A DNA stretch of 64,000 bases from Dyadobacter linearis (GTDB taxonomy: Bacteria; Bacteroidota; Bacteroidia; Cytophagales; Spirosomataceae). Where the stretch lies: positions 930,001 through 994,000 of the forward strand of contig NZ_CAJRAU010000001.1 in NCBI RefSeq assembly GCF_907165045.1. The letters are read 5' to 3'. Position numbers and translations under genes: made by a program. Under the pieces are notes generated by a model. It was given only the letters and a program-made list of their open reading frames with translations, made no database searches and was not told the DNA's origin. Of the stretch, positions 25,282-33,235 are shown in pieces; the stretch's first letter is position 1, and every line of letters begins with the position of its first letter.

Positions 25282-28200
25282 CTATTCCTGGTCGACAAAC
25301 TGCTTGCGGTAGGCAGTCGGAAGCATTTTATATTCTTCTTTAAAGAGCTTCGCGAAATACTTAGGGTTGTTGAACCCGATCTGGTAGGCAATCTCGGAAA
25401 CGCTCAGCTGACTTTTTTCGAGCAAGCCCGCGCCGCGCCGGATCCTGATAATGCGGATAAATTCGATCGGTGTTTTACCGGTTAATGATAGTATTTTTTT
25501 GTAGAGATAAACGCGGCTCATCGACATCGCGTCGCTCAGTTCCTCGACGGTATATTCCGCATTCGCCAGGTTCGCTTCCACTACTTTGACGGCGCTGTTC
25601 ACAAACTGTTCGTCCAGTGAACGTACCGCCACTTCGCTCGGCCGTATCTCAACGTGCTGCTGGAATTGCTGCTGCAACTGCTCACGCTGGCGGATCAGGT
25701 TCGCAACCCTCACCTGCAAAATGTCCAGCCGGAAAGGCTTGGTCACATAAGCGTCGGCGCCGGTCTGGTAGCCTTGCAGCTGCTGCTCTTCCTCGGCCCG
25801 CGCCGTGAGCAATACTACCGGGATATGTGAAATCCTGCGGTCGGTTTTGATTACGCGGCAGAGCTCGATCCCGTCCATTTCAGGCATCATCACGTCGCTC
25901 ACGATCAGGTCGGGGATATGTTCGAGCGTAATTTCCAACCCTATCTTTCCGTTCGGAGCTTCGAGTATCTCGTATTCCTTTTCAAATACTTCTTTCAAAT
26001 AAGCCCTGAACTCGTCATTATCCTCCACCAGTAATACCAGCGGCTTGTTTTTGACGGGTTTTTCAGCAAGAAGTTCAATTTCCGCGACGGGTTCCAGGGT
26101 CGACGGTACGTCTGCTGCGGGTAATGCAGGAATGCGCGCCGGACTGTTCAGCAAAGGCAAAGTGACCGTAAATGTGCTCCCTTCGCCCACAAAGCTTTCC
26201 AATTCAATGGTACCTCCGTGCATTCTGACAAATTCCCAGGCTATGGAAAGCCCGATGCCGCTGCCCTGGTTCATGATCTTGTCGGGCATCGGATGCTGGT
26301 AAAAACGCTCAAAAACTTTGGCCTGCGCCTCAGGCGGAATACCAATGCCCGAATCAGCGACGCTTATTTCCAAAGTTTCACTATTATCCTGACTTACAAT
26401 CCTTAAAATAACGGTTACTTCGCCATTTTCAGGGGTGAACTTGAATGCATTCGAAAGCAGGTTATACATCACTTTCGACAATTTATCCTGGTCAAAATCT
26501 GCATAGCGCGATGTTACTTCACTCTCAAAACGATAGCGAATATGCTTGTGCTCAGACAGATCCGAAAAAGTCTGTGCGATCTGGCTCAGGAACCTAACAA
26601 TATCTCCCCGCTCGGGCCGGAACTCCGTTTCCTCCACTTCCAGCTTTTTGAAATCGAGCAATTGCGTTACCAGATTAAATAGTCGCTGAGCATTCCGGTG
26701 CACGAGCGAAAGCTGCCGGTGTACTGCATGGTCGGAACTGATGTTTTTCAGCAGGTTTTCCAGCGGCGTAAGCATGAGCGTGAGCGGCGTGCGGAACTCG
26801 TGGCTCACATTGGTGAAGAATTTGATCTTCATCATATCCAGCTCATGCATTTGCTGGGCATAGTGCCGCTCCTGTTCCAGCTTAAAGTTCATCCGCTCGC
26901 GTTCAATCAGTATCCAGCGCGCGATCATCAATGCGCCGGCCGCGATCAGGAAATAAAGTACATAAGCCCACGGCGTACGCCAGAAAGGCGGCAAGATCAC
27001 AACCCGCAGGCTGCGTTCCGTGGAAGCGCCGCCTTCTTTCATTTGCACTTTGAACACATAAGTGCCAGGGTCAAGGTTGGTGTAAGTTACCTTTCGCGTA
27101 TTATCCGCCTCAAACCATTGATCGTTAAATCCTTCCAGCGAATAGATGTAGTGGTTTTTTTCGGGATGAAGAAAATTCAGCGCAGCAAATTCAATCGTAA
27201 ATACATTCTGGCTGTACTCCAGCACAATGCGGTCAGTAAGCGAAATTGATTTTTCGAGCACCGCTTCCCCATCGAATAACTCGCCTGGCTGTACGCTTTT
27301 ATTGAATATCTGAAAATCAGTAAGCGTTACTTTTGCGGAAATACGTTCATCAGAGATTTGTTTGGGGTCAAAAATGGAAAAACCATTGGCACCACCGAAT
27401 ACCATTTCCCCTGAACGCAGCCTCAGCGCCGCATTTTCATTGAATCCCCTACCCTGTAATCCATCGACCTCGTTGAAAGTACGCACCTGGAATGCTGTCG
27501 GTAATCCGCCGCTTCGTTTGGAAATATTGATATTGACCAAACCTTTGGGCGTACCGAGCCACAGATTTTGCATTTCGTCCACCGCCACTGTCAAAATTGA
27601 ATTATCCGGCAGCCCGTCGGTCGTATTATAGGATACAAATGCATTATTTGCCGCGTCATACCGGTTCAGACCTTCGGAAGTACCGATCCAGATATTGCCA
27701 AAACTGTCCTGTGCGAGCGAAGTAACCCCGTCGCTGCTCAAACTGGCCGGATCGCCAGGCTTATTCGCATAATGCACAAACCGCCCAGTTTGCCTCATTA
27801 AAACGTCTACACCGTTGGCAGTTCCGATCCAGAGATTTCCCTGCCTATCTTCGAGCATTGCCGAAATATAGTCCGAGTTGACCGAGTTGGGGGCCGCACG
27901 CTGGTAATGCCGGAAAGTCTTTTTGTTCCGGTCAAATAAATCCAGTCCGTCGGCCAGCGTACCTACCCAAAGACGTTTTTGTGAATCTTCGAAAATCTCC
28001 CAGACGCGGTCGTCGATCAAACTTGTGGAATCGGCCGGGTTATGCAGATAGCGGGTGAAAGTTTTGCCATCGAAACTGTTCAGTCCGCCAAAGTAGGTAC
28101 CAATCCAGAGTACATCACTTTTATCAAGAAACAAACTGACAATCACATTGTTACTCAAACTTTTAGGATCACCTGGAATATGCCGGTACTGTTTGAAACT

Positions 28201-29418
28201 GTTATTTTTTCGGTCAAAATAGATCAGTCCTCCCCCGTTCATACCCAGCCACAGGTTACCTTTCCGATCTTCCACAAACATATTCACATCGTCGAAAGGC
28301 AGACTGCCCGGGTCGCCCGGCGCGTGCTGAACGAGTGAAAATTTAAAAATATTCTTGTGATAGCTGCAAAATCCAGTCTTGAAAGTTCCTGCCCAGATCA
28401 TCCCGGTCTGGTCTTTATACAAAGCCTGAATACTATTCTGGCTGATCGTCCTCGGGTCGCCGGGATTGAACAACAAGGTCGAAACTGTCCCCCGCTTTTT
28501 ATCTAATACATTAATTCCGCCGTGGTCAGTACCGAGCCAGATACGCCCGTCGGGGCCGGCTACCATCGAGCTTACCGTATTGTTACTTAGCCGGAAATCG
28601 GAGCCCGCAGTATTGGCGACGCGTAGAGTGTTGTTTTTAAAATCAAAATAAAACGCGCCCAATGCGGCTTTCACAACATAAACCCAGGGTTCGCCATCGT
28701 CATCCACAAAAACCTTGTGATTGGATAAGTTGCCCAGGTTACGGTTCTGCAACATTTCGCTCTGCACATCAACTTTAAGCGTCTGCGCATTCACGCGGGC
28801 CAGAAACCCGTCGTCACACACAACCCAGAGGTTGCCCAGTACATCTTCGTCAAAATCAGAGATAACACGTTTCGCAGGAGCAGACGGATCTTCGGACGGA
28901 CCAAACCTGACCTTTACGATCTTTTTTGAACGTGTCAGGAATTTCAGTAAGCCCAGCCGGTTATGGTTAATCCAGTAGTCGCCCGAGCGGGTTTTGATAA
29001 TGCGGCTAAAATTTGCGTCGGGCAGTCCCAGTCTTTTGGCCGCCGCGTCCGCATGATGATCAATGCGCTCTGTAACAGGATCATAAATATCAAACCCAAC
29101 CTGTGTATTGATCCAGATATAACCCTGCGGATCTTCAAAGATCGCGATGATGCGGCGGTCTGATATCGTAGTGGAATCGCCCTGAATGGGCTTGAAGACG
29201 CGGAAAGAATAGCCGTCGAACCGGTTGAGCCCATTGGCGGTCCCGATCCAGACAAATCCCCGGCTGTCTTTTAAAAAGCAATTGACCTGGTTGTGAGAAA
29301 GTCCACGTTCCGTATTGAACCGGGCAAACTGGTATTCATTGGATTGAGCCTCGCCCTTTTCCACCCAACCCAGCACCCCGGCCACTACCCAACAAAAACG
29401 CCAAAACCAACTTTGCAT
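25282..29418 (-). CDS. hybrid two-component system sensor/regulator (HTCS)
   Basis: A 1378-residue one-protein signalling chain. A signal peptide is followed by a periplasmic double propeller of two-component-regulator repeats (about 30-740, many GxIWIGT repeats), a Y_Y_Y domain (about 745-815) and one membrane segment near 820. The histidine kinase has H873 in SHEFRTP and the ATPase motifs NAFKF and GSGIGLS. The receiver domain has D1175 in LIVSDVMMPEMDG, and the AraC-type DNA-binding domain spans about 1275-1375. HTCS proteins bind a specific oligosaccharide in the periplasm and switch on the adjacent PUL. It is directly upstream of the SusC/SusD/GH44/GH31 operon and is most likely its activator. 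Confidence 0.96.
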   Translation of the reverse strand: MQSWFWRFCWVVAGVLGWVEKGEAQSNEYQFARFNTERGLSHNQVNCFLKDSRGFVWIGTANGLNRFDGYSFRVFKPIQGDSTTISDRRIIAIFEDPQGYIWINTQVGFDIYDPVTERIDHHADAAAKRLGLPDANFSRIIKTRSGDYWINHNRLGLLKFLTRSKKIVKVRFGPSEDPSAPAKRVISDFDEDVLGNLWVVCDDGFLARVNAQTLKVDVQSEMLQNRNLGNLSNHKVFVDDDGEPWVYVVKAALGAFYFDFKNNTLRVANTAGSDFRLSNNTVSSMVAGPDGRIWLGTDHGGINVLDKKRGTVSTLLFNPGDPRTISQNSIQALYKDQTGMIWAGTFKTGFCSYHKNIFKFSLVQHAPGDPGSLPFDDVNMFVEDRKGNLWLGMNGGGLIYFDRKNNSFKQYRHIPGDPKSLSNNVIVSLFLDKSDVLWIGTYFGGLNSFDGKTFTRYLHNPADSTSLIDDRVWEIFEDSQKRLWVGTLADGLDLFDRNKKTFRHYQRAAPNSVNSDYISAMLEDRQGNLWIGTANGVDVLMRQTGRFVHYANKPGDPASLSSDGVTSLAQDSFGNIWIGTSEGLNRYDAANNAFVSYNTTDGLPDNSILTVAVDEMQNLWLGTPKGLVNINISKRSGGLPTAFQVRTFNEVDGLQGRGFNENAALRLRSGEMVFGGANGFSIFDPKQISDERISAKVTLTDFQIFNKSVQPGELFDGEAVLEKSISLTDRIVLEYSQNVFTIEFAALNFLHPEKNHYIYSLEGFNDQWFEADNTRKVTYTNLDPGTYVFKVQMKEGGASTERSLRVVILPPFWRTPWAYVLYFLIAAGALMIARWILIERERMNFKLEQERHYAQQMHELDMMKIKFFTNVSHEFRTPLTLMLTPLENLLKNISSDHAVHRQLSLVHRNAQRLFNLVTQLLDFKKLEVEETEFRPERGDIVRFLSQIAQTFSDLSEHKHIRYRFESEVTSRYADFDQDKLSKVMYNLLSNAFKFTPENGEVTVILRIVSQDNSETLEISVADSGIGIPPEAQAKVFERFYQHPMPDKIMNQGSGIGLSIAWEFVRMHGGTIELESFVGEGSTFTVTLPLLNSPARIPALPAADVPSTLEPVAEIELLAEKPVKNKPLVLLVEDNDEFRAYLKEVFEKEYEILEAPNGKIGLEITLEHIPDLIVSDVMMPEMDGIELCRVIKTDRRISHIPVVLLTARAEEEQQLQGYQTGADAYVTKPFRLDILQVRVANLIRQREQLQQQFQQHVEIRPSEVAVRSLDEQFVNSAVKVVEANLANAEYTVEELSDAMSMSRVYLYKKILSLTGKTPIEFIRIIRIRRGAGLLEKSQLSVSEIAYQIGFNNPKYFAKLFKEEYKMLPTAYRKQFVDQE

Positions 29419-29593
29419 CGCAGAAAGAAACGAACCTTTTACCTCACTTTATACATATTGTTTTCAAAGCAAGTTCGTGCCAGATTCTATTCTTGCCCGG
29501 CGCACTACCTTCGGAGCTTACAAATTCGTCGTGAATTAGTTAAATTCTAAGTTGATTGCGGGTGTTACTGGTTTTTTTCGTCTTCTTAAGCAC

Positions 29594-30958
29594 ATGAGAT
29601 CGATACAATTCATTCTTTTATTGAGCTGCCTCAGCTTTTCAGCCCTGGCGCAATCCAACCTTACCCCTGCCCAGCGCGACAGTCTGAAACAGGCCACGGT
29701 CGCTGATCACAACAATATGCTGCAACAATTGGGCATCGCCGCAGATCAGCTTCGCAAAGGTCCTTCCGGCAACCCAAAGGATCCGAATGCAGCCAACAGC
29801 TCGGAGGAAAAAGTGAACAAATACATATTGCCAGATCCGCTGGTTTTGAAGAACGGACAGAAAGTAAAGAATGCAAAAGATTGGCTTGAAAAAAGAAGAC
29901 CGGAAATCGTCGCGGATTTTGAAAGTGAAATATACGGGCGAATGCCTGCAAATATTCCTGCTGTAAAATGGCAGCTCGTTTCAACAAAGGACACTTTGGT
30001 AGGCAACCAGGCGATCCGGGAAAAAACTTTGAAAGGTATCGTGGACAACTCAGCTTATCCGGCTATTCGGGTCGAGATCAGTCTGATATTGGCGACGCCG
30101 CTGGCTGCAAAAGGCGCTGTCCCTGTGGTGATTGAGTTCAGTTTCCCCCGCTCCCAGTTTAACCCGGGCAACGTTCAGGCGATCGGTATGGGCTCAGCCG
30201 GCGAACCGACCTGGCAGGAGCAGCTGATCTCCCGCGGCTGGGGGTATGCCGTAATTGCGCCGGCCAGCATTCAGGCGGATAATGGTGCGGGGCTTACCCA
30301 CGGTATTATCGGACTTGTGAATAAAGGTGCGCACCGGAAACCGGAAGATTGGGGCGCACTGCGGGCCTGGGGCTGGGGAGCGAGCCGCGTGATCGATTAT
30401 TTAGAGACCGATAAGGATGTTGATACGAAAAAACTGGCAATAGAGGGACTGTCGCGATATGGAAAAGCCGCGGCTGTAGCGATGGCATTTGAGCCGCGCA
30501 TCGCACTCGGTTTCATCGGATCATCGGGTGCGGGCGGCGTGAAACTATTGAAGAGGGTTTTTGGTGAACAGGTCGAAAATCTCGCTTCTTCGGGCGCCTA
30601 TCACTGGTTTTCAGGTACTTTTATCAAATATGCCAGCAAGCTCACTGCCGATGATCTCCCGGTGGACGCCCATCAATTAGTGGCACTCTGCGCCCCCCGG
30701 CCAATATTCATCAGCGCCGGTTCCCCGGAAGTGGAAGGGCAATGGGGCGACGCCAAAGGAATGTTTCTCGCAGCCGTCCACGCAGGCCCGGTGTATCGTT
30801 TATTAGGCAAAAAAGACATGGGTACCACCGAATACCCCCTATTAGGTATGCCGCTTATCGACGGTGATATTGCTTACCGCCAACACGCAGGCGGGCACAG
30901 CACCGGCCCGAACTGGAGTACCTGGATCGCCTGGGCGTCGCGGTATTGGGGTTTGTAG
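29594..30958 (+). CDS. CE15-like glucuronoyl esterase
   Basis: The start at 29594 gives 454 residues beginning with a signal peptide (RSIQFILLLSCLSFSALAQ). It is an alpha/beta-hydrolase with the CE15 pattern: WGALRAWGWGASRVIDYLE before the nucleophile motif GLSRYGK (Ser about 287 from this start), and the catalytic His in YRQHAGGHSTGP near the end. CE15 enzymes cut the ester between 4-O-methyl-glucuronic acid of xylan and lignin alcohols. The gene diverges from the hybrid sensor gene across a 175-bp gap, so it may share regulation with the PUL. An upstream ATG at 29552 would bury the signal peptide, so I reject it. Activity on another uronic ester is possible. Confidence 0.85.
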   Translation: MRSIQFILLLSCLSFSALAQSNLTPAQRDSLKQATVADHNNMLQQLGIAADQLRKGPSGNPKDPNAANSSEEKVNKYILPDPLVLKNGQKVKNAKDWLEKRRPEIVADFESEIYGRMPANIPAVKWQLVSTKDTLVGNQAIREKTLKGIVDNSAYPAIRVEISLILATPLAAKGAVPVVIEFSFPRSQFNPGNVQAIGMGSAGEPTWQEQLISRGWGYAVIAPASIQADNGAGLTHGIIGLVNKGAHRKPEDWGALRAWGWGASRVIDYLETDKDVDTKKLAIEGLSRYGKAAAVAMAFEPRIALGFIGSSGAGGVKLLKRVFGEQVENLASSGAYHWFSGTFIKYASKLTADDLPVDAHQLVALCAPRPIFISAGSPEVEGQWGDAKGMFLAAVHAGPVYRLLGKKDMGTTEYPLLGMPLIDGDIAYRQHAGGHSTGPNWSTWIAWASRYWGL

Positions 30959-31001
30959 GTGCGCCCGAGTGTAATCTGGGTTGGGCGTTTGGGCAATTTT
31001 T

Positions 31002-31112
31002 CCCCTAAATCCCCTGAAGGGGACTTTGCTTGGTTCGATAAACCGACGAATACGGGGACTTTGCGTTGTTCACTAGGTCAAACGAAAAGCCCCCTCCCAG
31101 GGGGTTGGGGGG
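31002..31112. repeat. 111-bp palindromic element overlapping the end of the DsbA-like gene
   Basis: The left end (31002-31028) and the right end (31085-31112) are imperfect inverted repeats, each with a small hairpin: CCCCTGAAGGGG on the left and CCCCCTCCCAGGGGG-like on the right. The design matches the element at 18722-18913. The stop codon and the last residues of the DsbA-like frame lie inside it. Its mobility is inferred from the terminal repeats only. Confidence 0.7.
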
Positions 31113-32031
31113 TAATTCCCCTCATCCAAAGCACCCCATTCTTACTAACCAACTTCGTAAGATTCCCTTCGTCAACCAGCTTTTGCAGGATTGCGTCGGT
31201 TTCGTTGCGGGGGGTTTGTGAGAGTTCGGAAAATTCTTTGGAAGTGAGGGTTTTATATTTGCCGAACAGATTTTTCCAGGTAGGATCAATATCCTTTTTG
31301 ACTGCGTCGGGAAGCTGTTTCAGCAGCGCCGATTCGTATACTGAATAGGGTTTGGTACCATACACTTTCTCCTGGTTACCCTCCTGATCGGCGAAAAACA
31401 TGGTTGGGAAACCACGGACTCCCAGCGACGCAGCGAAATTCAGGTCTTCTTTAAAAAGAGCTTCGGCATTTCCGTTAGAATCTCTTTCAAAAGCCTCCAT
31501 GTCCAAGCCAACCGCCTTAGCTGCGACTGCCAGATTTTCCCATTTTGCAATATTGATCTTTTTCAAAAAAACCATTTCCCGCAATTCGCGGAGCAAATGC
31601 AGCGCCTTACCCTCATCCTGTAACTGCGCCGCTTTGAATGCGATCGAGGGTGGATAGGACGAATGCAGCGGATCTTCCAGCCAAACGTCGCCATCAATAG
31701 GCATATCATAATGCTCGCTTACCTCGTCCCAGTGGGGCGCCACGTCGGATGGTTTGCTGATGCCGCCGCTATTATAATTCCAGTCAGGCAGGAGCCCGCC
31801 CATTCTGTATTCCACCTGAATATACTCGCCATATTCAAGTTTAAGTTTACGGAGTTGCGGCTCGATACCCCAGCAAGAAGAGCAGATCGGGTCTGTGAAA
31901 TAGATGATTTTCACCAATTTATCGGCAGCAGCTATCGATGTATCTTCCAGCTTTACCGATGCATCGTCGATTTCACACATGCCCGTTTCGATGTCACACA
32001 ACAGCGGATTACTATTCTTTATTTCTATCAT
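31078..32031 (-). CDS. DsbA/FrnE-family thiol-disulfide protein
   Basis: A 317-residue protein with no signal peptide. A thioredoxin-like domain begins with the motif CSSC (C50 and C53) in FTDPICSSCWG, followed by a long helical insertion. The cis-Pro loop is SLGVRGFPTMFF, as in DsbA, FrnE and YjbH/SpxH-like proteins. The lack of a signal suggests a cytosolic redox or adaptor role. A second cysteine pair, C12 and C19, lies before the domain. The C-terminal third (about 250-305) looks like a winged-helix segment. The last dozen residues (after VLWMRG) are encoded by a repeat element, so the natural C-terminus was probably different. It is transcribed alone. Confidence 0.85.
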   Translation of the reverse strand: MIEIKNSNPLLCDIETGMCEIDDASVKLEDTSIAAADKLVKIIYFTDPICSSCWGIEPQLRKLKLEYGEYIQVEYRMGGLLPDWNYNSGGISKPSDVAPHWDEVSEHYDMPIDGDVWLEDPLHSSYPPSIAFKAAQLQDEGKALHLLRELREMVFLKKINIAKWENLAVAAKAVGLDMEAFERDSNGNAEALFKEDLNFAASLGVRGFPTMFFADQEGNQEKVYGTKPYSVYESALLKQLPDAVKKDIDPTWKNLFGKYKTLTSKEFSELSQTPRNETDAILQKLVDEGNLTKLVSKNGVLWMRGITPQPPGRGLFV

Positions 32032-32265
32032 AATACGGTTTACATTCAGACGCCTTTGAAATTTAGCATCTTATTTGAAACAGTCCAAGAGGACGAAATA
32101 GTTGCGTTGAATATTCGACTTTAAATTTGAAAAGTCGGACATCCCGTCGGAAGATTCGTAACGCAACTGGCAAGGTGTACTTTACAACCGGTTTTTTTAG
32201 TGTGCGTTGAATGGATTTATAAATATTTGTTGCGGAGTTGCAACAAAATACTGCGCATTTTACTT

Positions 32266-32793
32266 ATGAGCAACGCCTTAAAAACCATGCAGTTTGCATT
32301 TTTCTTGTTCACAGCGGCGAGCGCGGGTGCGCAGCAACTCAATCTGACTTTCAAGGACAAAACGCAGATCATTAAACGCGGCGATTTTATACAATGCATT
32401 AGCAGCAGGGTCGACCGGAATTCACAGTACTACTTCGGAAAGGTTGAAGTAATTGGAACAGACGGGATTTCTATCAAAAAGAATCCCTTCCTGGCAGGGA
32501 GCGGCGGATTTTTGAGATACGAAGACATCACTTCTATTGCAAAAGTCAGGATAGTCAAAAGGTCGATACTGCCAGCGATTATCGGCGGAAGTATCCTCGG
32601 GCAGCTCGCATCCATCCGTTACATTCCTTCATCGTTCGGACCACTTATTGGGATGCCGGCAGCGTATGCATTACTCGTCCTGGCGATCAAGTACAACAGG
32701 AAAGAGCTAAGACGCAACCAGGTTAACAAAACCGTATTCCTTACCCCGTCGCGTAAACCTTCCGACAACGAGTCCTACTTTGAATATCAGTAG
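32266..32793 (+). CDS. conserved-looking exported or membrane protein, function unknown
   Basis: I take the ATG at 32266, which gives 175 residues with a signal-like stretch (MQFAFFLFTAASAGAQ). A frame open further upstream would add 22 residues ahead of the signal. After a short beta-rich part (residues about 25-95, with IKRGDFIQCISSRVDRN) there are two hydrophobic stretches (about 100-140) and a basic tail. The pattern looks like a small envelope protein. I recognise no domain. It is a single gene between the DsbA-like gene (divergent) and the PadR gene. The gap 32032-32265 shows nothing else. Confidence 0.6.
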   Translation: MSNALKTMQFAFFLFTAASAGAQQLNLTFKDKTQIIKRGDFIQCISSRVDRNSQYYFGKVEVIGTDGISIKKNPFLAGSGGFLRYEDITSIAKVRIVKRSILPAIIGGSILGQLASIRYIPSSFGPLIGMPAAYALLVLAIKYNRKELRRNQVNKTVFLTPSRKPSDNESYFEYQ

Positions 32794-32821
32794 TATCAAC
32801 AGTTTCAGAAGTCAAAAAACT

Positions 32822-32869
32822 ATTTTACATACAAAACATAAATTAATAAACTCATTTTACATACATTTG
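32822..32869 (+). promoter_or_regulatory. 12-bp direct repeats and -7-like box before the PadR operon
   Basis: ATTTTACATACA occurs at 32822-32833 and again at 32854-32865, 32 bp apart (three helical turns). The second copy runs into TACATTTG (32862-32869), which matches the Bacteroidota -7 consensus TAnnTTTG and lies about 30 bp before the PadR start. I infer a promoter with an autoregulatory PadR site. Confidence 0.55.
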
Positions 32870-32899
32870 GTGATAATATAAAAATGTTTGATTGAATAG

Positions 32900-33235
32900 A
32901 TGAAAGGAGCCAATTTAGGGGAATTTGAGGAGCTTGTCCTGCTGACGATCGCCTCTATGGCCAGCGAAGCATACAGCGTGGCAATATGTGATGAGCTTGA
33001 AAAATACACCGGCCGCACTGCCAAGCTGGGTGTGGTACATTCGGCGCTCAACCGGCTTGAAGAGAAGGGAATGGCGAAGAGCCGGCTCGGCGAGGCGACA
33101 AGCGCGCGGGGAGGAAAACGGAAACGCTTTTATGAGGTAAGCCACGCGGGAAAAGTCGCGCTTGTGAAGTCGAAAGAAGTGCGCGAAAATATCTGGCGGA
33201 ACATTCCTGGCTTTAATCTGGAAGGTTCGATATGA
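32900..33235 (+). CDS. PadR-family transcriptional regulator
   Basis: A 111-residue winged-helix protein of the short PadR class: GEFEELVLLTIASMASEAYSV, the recognition region LGVVHSALNRLEEKGM, and the wing SARGGKRKRFYEVS followed by a C-terminal helix for dimerisation. Short PadR proteins repress operons for membrane stress or efflux. It overlaps the FtsX-type permease gene by 4 bp, an arrangement common in Cytophagales, so it should regulate that permease and itself. Two direct repeats upstream are candidate sites. Confidence 0.92.
   Translation: MKGANLGEFEELVLLTIASMASEAYSVAICDELEKYTGRTAKLGVVHSALNRLEEKGMAKSRLGEATSARGGKRKRFYEVSHAGKVALVKSKEVRENIWRNIPGFNLEGSI

Noticed and set aside
26698..27249. 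183-residue plus-strand open frame inside the hybrid sensor gene
   Set aside because: Antisense to the kinase and membrane region; no start context or domain.
30971..31348. Plus-strand open frame after the CE15 gene
   Set aside because: It is made largely of the 31002-31112 repeat and the complement of the DsbA-like gene.
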